A stretch of DNA of 5,945 nt from CAZEUZ01 sp964515805 (GCA_964515805.1 CAZEUZ010000076.1:1-5945); one strand, 5' to 3'; shown: positions 1-5,945, counted from the stretch's first letter. Numbers and translations are program-made. The notes: generated by a model not told the origin, from the letters alone.

Positions 1-1765
1 ATCAGACATCGTCCAGCTTTCTATCAACGAAGAAAGTCCATTCGTTACTACCATGCTGGTATTTATTCTGCTGGGAGCCTTTACCAAATCAGCCCAGTTT
101 CCCTTCCATTTCTGGTTACCTAACGCCATGGCTGCGCCGACGCCAGTATCCGCTTTCCTGCACAGCGCCACCATGGTGAAAGCTGGCATCTTCCTGATGG
201 CACGGTTGCACCCCACCATGGCGGAACAGACACTGTGGTCAAACGCTCAATTATGGATTGGCTCCACAACTATGTTGCTCGGCGCCTGGATGGCCTACCT
301 GGCTACGGACCTGAAGAAAGTATTGGCCTATTCAACAGTGATGGCGCTTGGTACTCTGACCTTGCTCTTAGGTATTGGAACAGAGTATGCATTGATCGGC
401 TTTGTCAGTTATCTGCTGGCGCACTCTCTGTATAAGGCGTCATTGTTCATGCTAGCCGGTGGTATTGATCACTGTACCGGTACTAAAGATCTCACTCAAT
501 TGCAGGGTTTGCGGTCTTCCATGCCGATCACCTTTATTCTGGTGACTATCGGTGCACTGTCTTTGGCGGGTTTACCCCCTTTATTCGGCTTTATAGGTAA
601 AGAACTGTTGCTGGAAGCGAGCTTAGATGCTGGTCTTTGGGCTATTTTTATCGTCGTGGCAACAGCTATTCTAGTAGCAGCCGTGGCGCTTAATCTGATT
701 ATTAAGCCGTTCTGCGGACAAGTGACGTCTCTACCGAAAACACCTCATGAATCTTCCCCCGCTATGTTGGCAGGCCCTTTGGTGTTACTGATTTTATCCG
801 TTGCTTTCGGCGTGTTGCCAATCATTGCTCAAGAGGGGCTAGTTCGTGTAGCCATCGCAGCGATCGCCGGTACCAAATTTACGATCGCACTAAAATTGTG
901 GCACGGCATTAATACAGCGCTGTTATTATCCTTGCTGTCATTAGTGATCGGCGCTGTATTAGCATTTATATGGTTGCGTAGCCGCGATATGGCGCAGCGA
1001 ATTTTACAGTGGTCTGAACGTTATGGGCCGGAAAGTGGTTACTTCAGAGTGATGGAAGGTATTGCGTGGTTTTCCACTTGGCAGACCCGGATCATTCAAA
1101 ATGGTCGACTCGGTATCTACATGATATTTTTGATTCTGGCGACATTAGCGCCAGTAGCCTGGGTATTGACTGATTCGGTGGGTTGGCCCGGCTGGACCAT
1201 GTCTCTAAAGCCAACTCTCTACGAGTGGGCAATGGTCGTATTGATGCTGATAGCCGCTTTATTTGCCGTTATCACCCGAAGCCGCTTTGCTTCTATTATC
1301 AGTTTGGGAGCCATGGGTTTCTCGGTAGCGCTAATCTTTGTACATTTCAGTGCCCCGGATCTCAGCATTACGCAAGTGTTGGTAGAAACACTAACCGTGT
1401 TACTACTCGTGTTGGTATTGATCAGAGTACCAGGCTTTGCCCGTTTCTCTAGCAATGGCGAAGTGGTGCGCGACGCCTGTGTGGCGCTATTTGCCGGGTT
1501 TGTACTCAGTTGGGTAGTACTTGCAGCCCTACCCGTGCAGTGGGCGCCCAGTATTTCGAGCTATTTCGTAGAGAATAGCTACGAATTGGGTAAAGGCCGC
1601 AATATAGTCAATGTGATCTTAGTAGACTTTCGGGCGCTCGACACCTTGGGTGAGATTTTCGTACTTGCCATTGCCGCTCTGGGCATCTATTCCATGCTTA
1701 AATTGAAAAAAGGCACTGACGTTGGAGACGTTGGAAAAGAAACCCAGTTTGCAAAAGAAACCTAA
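1..1765 (+). CDS. mrpA: Mrp antiporter subunit A (MrpA/MnhA/ShaA), 5' end cut by window edge
   Basis: Large proton-translocating subunit of the Mrp Na+/H+ antiporter, in the inner membrane. The frame is open from base 2, and the ATG at 53 is an internal Met, so the gene begins upstream. Numbering from that Met, the NuoL-like proton channel shows TKSAQFPFHFWLP (11-23) with its TM7 lysine (K12, bases 86-88), then HSATMVKAG with the TM8 lysine (K43), and LAGLPPLFGFIGKE with a later lysine (K183). Next comes KLWHGIN (281-287), typical of MrpA. A polar, amphipathic stretch (about 308-350) may be the lateral-helix region. The C-terminus carries the MbhD-like (about 395-460, SAPDLSITQVLVET) and MbhE-like (about 475-550, RNIVNVILVDFRALDTLGE) domains that distinguish MrpA from MrpD. 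If K12 matches K223 of Bacillus MrpA (recalled numbering), about 195 residues lie outside the window and the whole protein is about 780 residues, normal for an unfused MrpA. The conserved TM5 glutamate is not visible. MrpB follows 20 nt downstream. Confidence 0.97.
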   Translation, partial: SDIVQLSINEESPFVTTMLVFILLGAFTKSAQFPFHFWLPNAMAAPTPVSAFLHSATMVKAGIFLMARLHPTMAEQTLWSNAQLWIGSTTMLLGAWMAYLATDLKKVLAYSTVMALGTLTLLLGIGTEYALIGFVSYLLAHSLYKASLFMLAGGIDHCTGTKDLTQLQGLRSSMPITFILVTIGALSLAGLPPLFGFIGKELLLEASLDAGLWAIFIVVATAILVAAVALNLIIKPFCGQVTSLPKTPHESSPAMLAGPLVLLILSVAFGVLPIIAQEGLVRVAIAAIAGTKFTIALKLWHGINTALLLSLLSLVIGAVLAFIWLRSRDMAQRILQWSERYGPESGYFRVMEGIAWFSTWQTRIIQNGRLGIYMIFLILATLAPVAWVLTDSVGWPGWTMSLKPTLYEWAMVVLMLIAALFAVITRSRFASIISLGAMGFSVALIFVHFSAPDLSITQVLVETLTVLLLVLVLIRVPGFARFSSNGEVVRDACVALFAGFVLSWVVLAALPVQWAPSISSYFVENSYELGKGRNIVNVILVDFRALDTLGEIFVLAIAALGIYSMLKLKKGTDVGDVGKETQFAKET

Positions 1766-1785
1766 GCTGAAAGGAAGCGTTAATC

Positions 1786-2256
1786 ATGACAGTACCTAGA
1801 TTGGAAAAACCCAAACTCGCCCATACGAAAGCCGACAGCTTGATTATGCGCACTGCTACTGTGATTATATTGCCGCTGCAACTGGTATTTTCGGTGTTTT
1901 TGCTGTTACGGGGCCACGATTCACCGGGTGGCGGTTTTATCGGCGGGTTAGTTGCCTCAGGCGCCCTGGCACTCTATCTCTATGCCTTTGGCGCACATTC
2001 GTTAAATCAATTGTTGCGAATTTCTCCAAAAGATTTACTGGCAACGGGACTGCTGCTCGGTTTGCTAGCCACCGTGCCTTCGGTGTTTTTAGGGCAAGCA
2101 TTTTTTACTGCGCAATGGTTAACAGTGTCCTTCGGCGGCCATTTGATAAAGCTTTCTACAGTACTGTTATTCGATATCGGCGTATATTTAACTGTAATAG
2201 GCACTTTAGTCATTATGTTTACCGCGTTGGGGGAAACTCAGCTGGAGGAAGATTGA
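1786..2256 (+). CDS. mrpB: Mrp antiporter subunit B (MrpB/MnhB)
   Basis: Small integral membrane subunit of the Mrp complex, 156 residues, MnhB family. The diagnostic motif GHDSPGGGFIGGL is at residues 43-55, between the first and second membrane spans. The other family signature, an LLFDIGVYLTVIG block (127-139) in the last span, is also present. About four membrane spans are visible: roughly 22-41, 49-70, 84-104 and 123-147. The ATG at 1786 is preceded by AAGGAAG (1771-1777) at 8 nt spacing. The next in-frame Met (residue 21, base 1846) has no good ribosome site, so the protein keeps a hydrophilic N-terminal tail of about 18 residues, making it slightly longer than many homologues. It is a separate gene rather than fused to MrpA, which is the group 1 arrangement. 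It is followed after 2 nt by mrpC, so the two are surely co-translated. Confidence 0.97.
   Translation: MTVPRLEKPKLAHTKADSLIMRTATVIILPLQLVFSVFLLLRGHDSPGGGFIGGLVASGALALYLYAFGAHSLNQLLRISPKDLLATGLLLGLLATVPSVFLGQAFFTAQWLTVSFGGHLIKLSTVLLFDIGVYLTVIGTLVIMFTALGETQLEED
2244..2250 (+). promoter_or_regulatory. Ribosome binding site of mrpC
   Basis: GGAGGAA lies inside the last codons of mrpB, 8 nt before the ATG at 2259. It decides the mrpC start: the reading frame stays open back to an ATG at 2115 inside mrpB, and a second ATG at 2271 has its own purine run only 2 nt away, which is too close. The site implies coupled translation with mrpB. Confidence 0.8.
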
Positions 2257-2258
2257 CA

Positions 2259-2606
2259 ATGGAAGGAGTAATGGCGATCGCCATTGGTTTGCTATTTGCA
2301 GCAGCATTTTACATGATGCTGCGCCGATCGATTGTTAAATTGGTAATGGGACTGATTATTCTTAGTAATGCAGCAAATTTGGTGATCTTTACCGTGGCGG
2401 GTATGACTCGTGCCGAACCACCATTTTTAGATACAGTAACAAAAACCGCAAGCAGTGGCGTTGCCGATCCACTGCCGCAGGCGCTGATTTTGACAGCGAT
2501 TGTGATTGCCTTCGGTGTACTGGCTTTTTCCGTAGTATTGATCCATCGAGCTTATAAAGTGGTGGGTACGGACGATCTGGACCAAATGAAGGATACCGAT
2601 ACTTGA
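2259..2606 (+). CDS. mrpC: Mrp antiporter subunit C (MrpC/MnhC, NuoK-like)
   Basis: NuoK-related membrane subunit, 115 residues, close to the usual length of MrpC (about 113). Three membrane spans are seen at about 4-21, 27-48 and 73-97. The family signature DPLPQALILTAIVI occupies 70-83, just after a polar loop (50-69), and GLIILSNAANLVIF (31-44) aligns with the second NuoK helix. As is usual for MrpC, the membrane glutamates of NuoK are not seen there. The start was set at 2259 from the strong ribosome site at 2244-2250 and from the normal protein length; the longer open frame from 2115 would add a non-conserved extension overlapping mrpB. The TGA stop shares its bases with the TTG start of mrpD (4-nt overlap TTGA). 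In the complex it sits between MrpA and MrpD and contributes to assembly and activity (family knowledge). Confidence 0.96.
   Translation: MEGVMAIAIGLLFAAAFYMMLRRSIVKLVMGLIILSNAANLVIFTVAGMTRAEPPFLDTVTKTASSGVADPLPQALILTAIVIAFGVLAFSVVLIHRAYKVVGTDDLDQMKDTDT
2270..2285. repeat. 16-bp perfect palindrome at the start of mrpC
   Basis: AATGGCGATCGCCATT equals its own reverse complement and lies 9 nt after the first ATG codon of mrpC, covering the alternative ATG at 2271. In mRNA it could form a 6-bp stem with a GAUC loop. It includes the octamer GCGATCGC, which also occurs at 860-867 in mrpA. It encodes the first membrane-helix residues (MAIAI), so it may be chance. Confidence 0.5.
2588..2593 (+). 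promoter_or_regulatory. Ribosome binding site of mrpD supporting a TTG start
   Basis: GAAGGA within the mrpC 3' end lies 9 nt before the TTG at 2603. There is no nearby in-frame ATG; the next Met codon would be residue 81, deep in the conserved region. This site therefore supports TTG as the mrpD initiation codon. Confidence 0.75.
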
Positions 2607-4099
2607 GTAACCTGATCTTCCTTCCCATAACGCTGCCACTATTAAGCGGAGCACTGTGCCTTGCTTGCTGGCGCAGTCAGCGGTGGCAAAAGTGGCTCAC
2701 TCTGGCAGGTAGCCTGGTCTATCTGTTGATCAGCATTGGTTTACTGCTACGCACTCTCGATACAGGTTATCTGGTTTTACAGGTCGGGCAGTGGCCAGCG
2801 CCTTTCGGTATTTCACTGGTTGCCGACATACTGAGCGCTATTATGATAGTGCTGACAGGTATTGTCGCAGTTGCCGGCGCGCTCTATTCCATGGCCAGCA
2901 TACCTGAACGTCATATTCGTTTCGGCTATTTTCCCCTATTACACTTTTTGTTAGTTGGGGTCAGCGGCGCCTTTCTGACCGCCGATATCTTTAACCTGTT
3001 TGTCTGGTTTGAGGTGATGTTACTATCCTCATTCGGCCTGTTGACGTTAGGTGGTGAACGAGCGCAGATGGAAGGTGCCATCAAGTACGTAACCATCAAT
3101 CTGTTTTCGTCGGCCATCTTTCTGACAGCTGTCGGCTTATTGTACGGCATGGTGGGCACGCTCAATATGGCTGACTTGGCCGTTAAATTGCCGCAGGCCA
3201 ATGATGAAGGATTGGTGAATGTGCTCGCGCTGTTATTCATGGCGTCCTTTGGCATCAAGGCCGGTGCATTTCCTTTGTTTTTCTGGCTGCCTGCCTCCTA
3301 TCACACGCCGTTGGTGGCGGTTTCCGCGGTTTTTGCCGGGCTATTAACCAAAGTAGGTGTCTATGCGCTATATCGGTTGTTTAGCCTGCTGTTTATTAGC
3401 GACATTGCATTCACCCACAACTTACTGTTATGGATCGGAATTCTGACCATGGTCACCGGAGTTTTTGGGGCGGCAGCGCAGTTTGAATTCCGACGTATTT
3501 TGTCCTTTCATATTATCAGCCAAATCGGCTATATGATTCTGGCGTTGGCTATATTTACCCCACTGGCGCTGGTAGGGGGCGTGTTCTATATCATGCACCA
3601 TATCCTGGTAAAAACGAATTTATTCTTAATCAGTGGTCTGACCTATCAATTGCTCGGCACCCATGAGCTCAAACAGATGGGTGGTATTTACCGGCACCGA
3701 CCCTGGCTGGCAGTTGGTTTTCTGATTTCCGCCATGTCGTTGGCCGGTTTACCGCCACTCTCCGGTTTCTTTGCCAAATTTATGATCATTAAAGCCGGTG
3801 TTGAGGCTGCTTCCTGGTGGGCTACGGGTTTTGCGCTGTTAGTAGGGCTACTGACTCTGTACTCTATGACCAAGATCTGGGCGAATGTTTTCTGGAAAGC
3901 ACCGGATTCCACCGCAGCGTCGCAGTTAACCCATCAGCCATTAGCGTTTTGGATGATTCTGCCAGTCATTTTATTGGCGTCGATGACTGTTGCCATTGGT
4001 ATTTGGGGAGAACATTTATTGCACATTGCCGAGCAGTCGGCCGAGCAATTATTGAATCGTGACGGCTATATTAAAGCTGTGCTGGGGACAAGCTCATGA
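2603..4099 (+). CDS. mrpD: Mrp antiporter subunit D (MrpD/MnhD), proton channel subunit
   Basis: Second NuoL/M/N-like proton-channel subunit of the Mrp complex, 498 residues with about 14 membrane spans, full family length (about 490-500). Key charged residues are present: E137 in WFEVMLLSSFGLL (TM5), K219 in FGIKAGAFPLFFWLP (TM7), K250 in GLLTKVGVYALYR (TM8) and K392 in GFFAKFMIIKAG (TM12). Counted from the TTG start, these numbers equal those I recall for the essential residues of Bacillus pseudofirmus MrpD (E137, K219, and also K250 and K392), which independently supports the start. Further conserved elements are FHIISQIGYM (302-311), MHHILVKTNLFL (331-342) and LAGLPPLSGFF (380-390). It lacks the extra MbhD/MbhE-like C-terminal domains of MrpA, so it is D and not A. 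It overlaps mrpC by 4 nt (TTGA) and mrpE by 4 nt (ATGA), so its translation is coupled on both sides. No truncation or missing key residue is seen. Confidence 0.98.
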   Translation: MSNLIFLPITLPLLSGALCLACWRSQRWQKWLTLAGSLVYLLISIGLLLRTLDTGYLVLQVGQWPAPFGISLVADILSAIMIVLTGIVAVAGALYSMASIPERHIRFGYFPLLHFLLVGVSGAFLTADIFNLFVWFEVMLLSSFGLLTLGGERAQMEGAIKYVTINLFSSAIFLTAVGLLYGMVGTLNMADLAVKLPQANDEGLVNVLALLFMASFGIKAGAFPLFFWLPASYHTPLVAVSAVFAGLLTKVGVYALYRLFSLLFISDIAFTHNLLLWIGILTMVTGVFGAAAQFEFRRILSFHIISQIGYMILALAIFTPLALVGGVFYIMHHILVKTNLFLISGLTYQLLGTHELKQMGGIYRHRPWLAVGFLISAMSLAGLPPLSGFFAKFMIIKAGVEAASWWATGFALLVGLLTLYSMTKIWANVFWKAPDSTAASQLTHQPLAFWMILPVILLASMTVAIGIWGEHLLHIAEQSAEQLLNRDGYIKAVLGTSS

Positions 4100-4569
4100 T
4101 CGGTTTTTTCTGGAACGTGCTGCTGGCAGCCTGCTGGGTATTTCTCACCGGCAGTTTCGAAGTACTCAACTACCTGTTTGGTTTTTTTATTGGTTATTTA
4201 GTGATTGCGCTGATACACAATCTGGCCCCTTCATTGCAAGGCCACCCCCAAAGGCTGCCTCGTTTTTTTGCATTTTTGGGTTATTTTATCCGCGAGCTTG
4301 TGCAAGCAAATGTTAAAGTCGCGATTGATATTGTCACGCCCCCATGGCATATGAAACCGGGTGTGATTCGCTTCACCGTATCCGACCTTAACGATTTGGA
4401 GATTACTGTGCTCGCCAACCTGATTTCGTTGACCCCCGGGACGTTGGTGTTGGATGTCTCCGAAGACAAATCAACGCTATTTGTCCACTCCATGTTTTTG
4501 GATGACGAAAATCAGGTCCAAGATGATTTGCGGCATTTAGAACAGCGTTTGCTACAGGTAATCAGGTGA
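4096..4569 (+). CDS. mrpE: Mrp antiporter subunit E (MrpE/MnhE)
   Basis: MNHE-family subunit, 157 residues, normal length. It has hydrophobic N-terminal spans at about 5-20 and 22-42, and a third hydrophobic stretch at about 56-80 that ends in VTPPW (80-84). A hydrophilic cytoplasmic domain follows. That domain carries the family's best conserved segment, ANLISLTPGTLVLDV (107-121), followed by LFVHSMFLDD (128-137), then a charged helix at 139-157. The ATG at 4096 overlaps the TGA of mrpD (ATGA) and is preceded by GGGGA (4084-4088) at 7 nt. MrpE supports assembly of the complex; in some bacteria its loss reduces rather than abolishes activity (family knowledge). mrpF follows after a 13-nt gap. 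Confidence 0.96.
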   Translation: MIGFFWNVLLAACWVFLTGSFEVLNYLFGFFIGYLVIALIHNLAPSLQGHPQRLPRFFAFLGYFIRELVQANVKVAIDIVTPPWHMKPGVIRFTVSDLNDLEITVLANLISLTPGTLVLDVSEDKSTLFVHSMFLDDENQVQDDLRHLEQRLLQVIR

Positions 4570-4582
4570 TAAGGTAATAACT

Positions 4583-4855
4583 ATGCTTGAATGGGTGATT
4601 GAAATTGTTTATCTACTGTTATCAGTGTCGTTATTATTGGCGTTTGTTCGCTTGGCGATAGGTCCATCACTGCCGGATAGAGTCGTAGCAATGGAACTGA
4701 TAGCGAGTATTGTTGCTGGGATGGTCGGTGTACATGCTATTGACACCGGCGTTAACGCCTACCTTGACATTGCCATTGTGCTATCTATCACTGCATTCCT
4801 TGCCGCTATTGGTTTTGCCCGGTTTATTCAGGTCAGAGGAATTCACGATGACTGA
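4583..4855 (+). CDS. mrpF: Mrp antiporter subunit F (MrpF/MnhF)
   Basis: Small three-span membrane subunit, 90 residues, typical length for MnhF. Spans are at about 4-24, 36-53 and 60-83. The signature RLAIGPSLPDRVVAMELI (23-40) includes P31, D32 and R33; D32 is the residue reported as critical in Bacillus MrpF and lies at the same number here. A second conserved acidic residue, D62 in AYLDIAIV, sits at the start of the last span. In structures of Mrp complexes, MrpF and MrpG with the MrpA C-terminus form the region proposed to carry Na+ (family knowledge). The ATG has AAGG (4571-4574) 8 nt upstream. The gene overlaps mrpG by 8 nt (ATGACTGA), so the two are made together. Confidence 0.97.
   Translation: MLEWVIEIVYLLLSVSLLLAFVRLAIGPSLPDRVVAMELIASIVAGMVGVHAIDTGVNAYLDIAIVLSITAFLAAIGFARFIQVRGIHDD
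4835..4840 (+). promoter_or_regulatory. Ribosome binding site of mrpG
   Basis: AGAGGA inside the mrpF 3' end is 7 nt before the ATG at 4848. It fixes the mrpG start there, although the frame stays open back to an ATG at 4710 within mrpF. The shorter protein of 118 residues matches the MnhG family start. Confidence 0.78.
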
Positions 4856-5204
4856 GATCATCATTTCCGTGTTATTGTTGTTAGCGGCTGTTGTAATTGT
4901 ATTGGCATCCATTGGTATACTGCGTATGCCCGACTTGCCCACCAGAATGCATGCCACCACCAAGTCCGGTGTACTGGCGATTATCTTGATCATGGTGGCA
5001 GTGGGAATCTATTTTTGGCGTGTCGACATCATGGCTAGAGTCTTAGCCATTATTTTTTTTACTCTGGTCACTGCGCCAATTGCCGCCCATGCTATCGGAC
5101 GGGCGGGTTATCTCTCGGGCATTACCTTATGGTCGGAAACTGTACGGGATGACCTGAAAGATTATTATCATGAAAAGGAAAAAGATGAGAAAATCAAGAA
5201 TTAG
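4848..5204 (+). CDS. mrpG: Mrp antiporter subunit G (MrpG/MnhG)
   Basis: Last Mrp subunit, 118 residues, MnhG/PhaG family, three membrane spans (about 3-24, 41-56, 62-85). The diagnostic segment GILRMPDLPTRMHATTKSG (23-41) follows the first span. TAPIAAHAIGRAGY (75-88) holds the conserved proline (P77) that probably matches the functionally important P81 of Bacillus MrpG. The C-terminal tail (about 97-118) is strongly charged and cytoplasmic, rich in D, E and K. The start at 4848 was chosen for its ribosome site (4835-4840) and for the family's usual N-terminus. The ATG overlaps the mrpF stop by 8 nt. The last three residues (I-K-N) and the TAG stop overlap, on the other strand, the last codons and stop of the RND pump gene, so the two transcription units converge with an 11-bp overlap. 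Confidence 0.96.
   Translation: MTEIIISVLLLLAAVVIVLASIGILRMPDLPTRMHATTKSGVLAIILIMVAVGIYFWRVDIMARVLAIIFFTLVTAPIAAHAIGRAGYLSGITLWSETVRDDLKDYYHEKEKDEKIKN
5194..5204. other. Convergent 3' overlap of mrpG and the RND pump gene
   Basis: The TAG of mrpG (5202-5204) and the TGA of the - strand gene (complement of TCA at 5194-5196) lie past each other, giving an 11-bp tail-to-tail coding overlap. No intergenic space exists, and I see no strong hairpin followed by a T-run on either strand, so each transcript probably runs into the other gene. Confidence 0.9.
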
Positions 5205-5945
5205 CCGATTTGGGCTTATAGATTAAGTAATAAACCACAGGTAAAACCAATAGCGCAAGCACCAGTGCGCTGACCATCCCACCCACCATAGGTGCTGCCA
5301 GGCGCTTCATGACTTCCGATCCAGCGCCATCACCGTACATAATTGGCAACAGGCCAACAATGGTCGCTCCGGTTGTCATCAACACTGGACGCACCCGTAA
5401 TACCGCTCCGTCTAATACCGCTTGTTTAAAATCACTAATAGACATGTTGCCATGACCAGCAAATTTGGCCTTTAAGTTGGCAATGGATTGATTAAGATAA
5501 ACCAACATAATGACGCCAATTTCCACTGCAACGCCAGCGAGAGCAATCAAGCCAACACCGACGGCGACAGAGAAATTGAAGTCCAGCCAGTGCATCAACC
5601 AGAGGCTGCCAACAATGGCCAACGGCAAGGTACCCATGATGATAGCAACTTCAGTAAAATTTCTGAAGTTGAGATAGAGCAGTACCACAATAATGGCAAG
5701 CGTCAACGGAATAACGTACGTGAGTTTCGCTTTTGCCCGCTCAATATATTCATATTGCCCCGCCCAATTGATGGAATATCCTGGCGGGATATCCAATTCG
5801 GCATCGACAATCTTTTTAGCGTTGTCGACATAACCGCCAATATCGACATTATCAATATCGATAAATGTCCAGCCGTTGATACGGGCGTTTTCGCTTTTGA
5901 TGCCAGGTGGCCCATCGGCAATGGCAATAGTAGCAACATCACCCA
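5194..5945 (-). CDS. cusA: CusA-type heavy-metal efflux RND transporter, C-terminal part (5' end beyond window)
   Basis: Inner-membrane proton-driven pump of a tripartite metal efflux system (HME-RND family). About 250 C-terminal residues of an expected ~1040 are visible; the first whole codon is at 5943, and the frame is open to the window edge. The TTG at 5796 is an internal Leu codon, not a start. The first part reads GDVATIAIADGPPGIKSENA, then NGWTFIDI, then LDIPPGYSINWAGQYEYIER, matching the CusA periplasmic end (GPPMIKSENAR, PPGYSLSWSGQFEY as recalled). Five membrane spans (TM8-12) follow, at about 5720-5665, 5655-5585, 5575-5495, 5395-5335 and 5295-5220. The CusA-specific relay glutamate (E939 in E. 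coli) is kept in GVAVEIGVIML (codon 5523-5521). The position of E. coli K984 is Val here (RVRPVLMT, codon 5385-5383). GDGAGSEVMKRLAAPMVGGM also fits CusA. The metal-binding methionines lie outside the window, so substrate (Cu/Ag versus Zn/Co/Cd) is not settled; the family is certain, the symbol less so. Confidence 0.93.
   Translation of the reverse strand, partial: GDVATIAIADGPPGIKSENARINGWTFIDIDNVDIGGYVDNAKKIVDAELDIPPGYSINWAGQYEYIERAKAKLTYVIPLTLAIIVVLLYLNFRNFTEVAIIMGTLPLAIVGSLWLMHWLDFNFSVAVGVGLIALAGVAVEIGVIMLVYLNQSIANLKAKFAGHGNMSISDFKQAVLDGAVLRVRPVLMTTGATIVGLLPIMYGDGAGSEVMKRLAAPMVGGMVSALVLALLVLPVVYYLIYKPKSANS

Noticed and set aside
860..867. GCGATCGC octamers (also 2274-2281) resembling the cyanobacterial HIP1 repeat
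   Set aside because: Only two copies were noticed in about 6 kb and the rest of the window does not look cyanobacterial; chance is likely.
53..1765. Possibility that mrpA is a truncated pseudogene starting at 53
   Set aside because: The frame is open before 53 to the window edge and the missing N-terminal part is fully explained by the window cut.
2115..2258. Upstream extension of the mrpC frame to an ATG inside mrpB
   Set aside because: It would overlap mrpB by about 140 bases and add non-membrane, non-conserved sequence; the strong ribosome site and family length point to 2259.
2926..3258. 110-residue open frame on the - strand within mrpD
   Set aside because: It lies wholly antisense to a highly conserved gene, has no recognisable domain or ribosome site, and is best explained as a shadow.
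4710..4847. Upstream extension of the mrpG frame to an ATG inside mrpF
   Set aside because: The extension is a shadow of mrpF; the MnhG family N-terminus and ribosome site fit the ATG at 4848.
5203..5216. Possible terminator hairpin at the convergent junction (AGCC, 6-nt loop, GGCT)
   Set aside because: The stem is only 4 bp, lies within the end of the pump gene and has no clear T-run after it on either strand.
5794..5796. TTG as the start of a 200-residue - strand protein
   Set aside because: Translation upstream of it continues with typical CusA sequence (GPPGIKSENA, NGWTFIDI) to the window edge, so this is an internal Leu codon.
5703..5942. 79-residue - strand frame overlapping the RND pump gene
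   Set aside because: It is another frame of the clearly recognised CusA-type coding sequence and shows no family features.

Overview
The window is almost entirely coding and holds a nearly complete Mrp (Mnh/Sha/Pha) multisubunit Na+/H+ antiporter operon on the + strand. It is followed, tail to tail, by the 3' end of a heavy-metal RND efflux pump gene on the - strand. I see no RNA genes, mobile elements, CRISPR arrays or non-coding stretches of any length.

Layout: positions 1-1765 are the 3' three quarters or so of mrpA, whose start lies before the window. Then come mrpB (1786-2256), mrpC (2259-2606), mrpD (2603-4099, TTG start), mrpE (4096-4569), mrpF (4583-4855) and mrpG (4848-5204). Junctions are very tight: gaps of 20, 2 and 13 nt, and overlaps of 4, 4 and 8 nt. 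This implies one polycistronic, translationally coupled unit. On the other strand, 5945-5194 encodes about the last 250 residues of a CusA-type inner-membrane RND transporter; its last codons overlap those of mrpG by 11 bp.

How the genes work together: the seven Mrp proteins form one large inner-membrane complex that exports Na+ (in some systems K+ or Li+) in exchange for H+. MrpA and MrpD are the two proton-channel subunits related to NuoL/M/N of respiratory complex I. MrpC is related to NuoK, and MrpB, E, F and G are small membrane subunits needed for assembly and the sodium path. The key residues I could check in B, C, D, F and G are all present, so the complex looks functional. The pump gene on the other strand is a separate transcription unit for metal (probably Cu+/Ag+-like) efflux.

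Organism: the Mrp operon and the CusA-type tripartite pump together point to a Gram-negative bacterium. Mid-range base composition, Shine-Dalgarno-led genes and the protein style suggest a gammaproteobacterium, possibly marine or salt/alkali exposed, but this is a guess from general feel. MrpA and MrpB are separate genes (group 1 layout), not fused. Overall this is a well-known system; I found no evidence of an undescribed one. The most notable details are a substitution at the proton-relay lysine position of the RND pump and the overlapping convergent gene ends.
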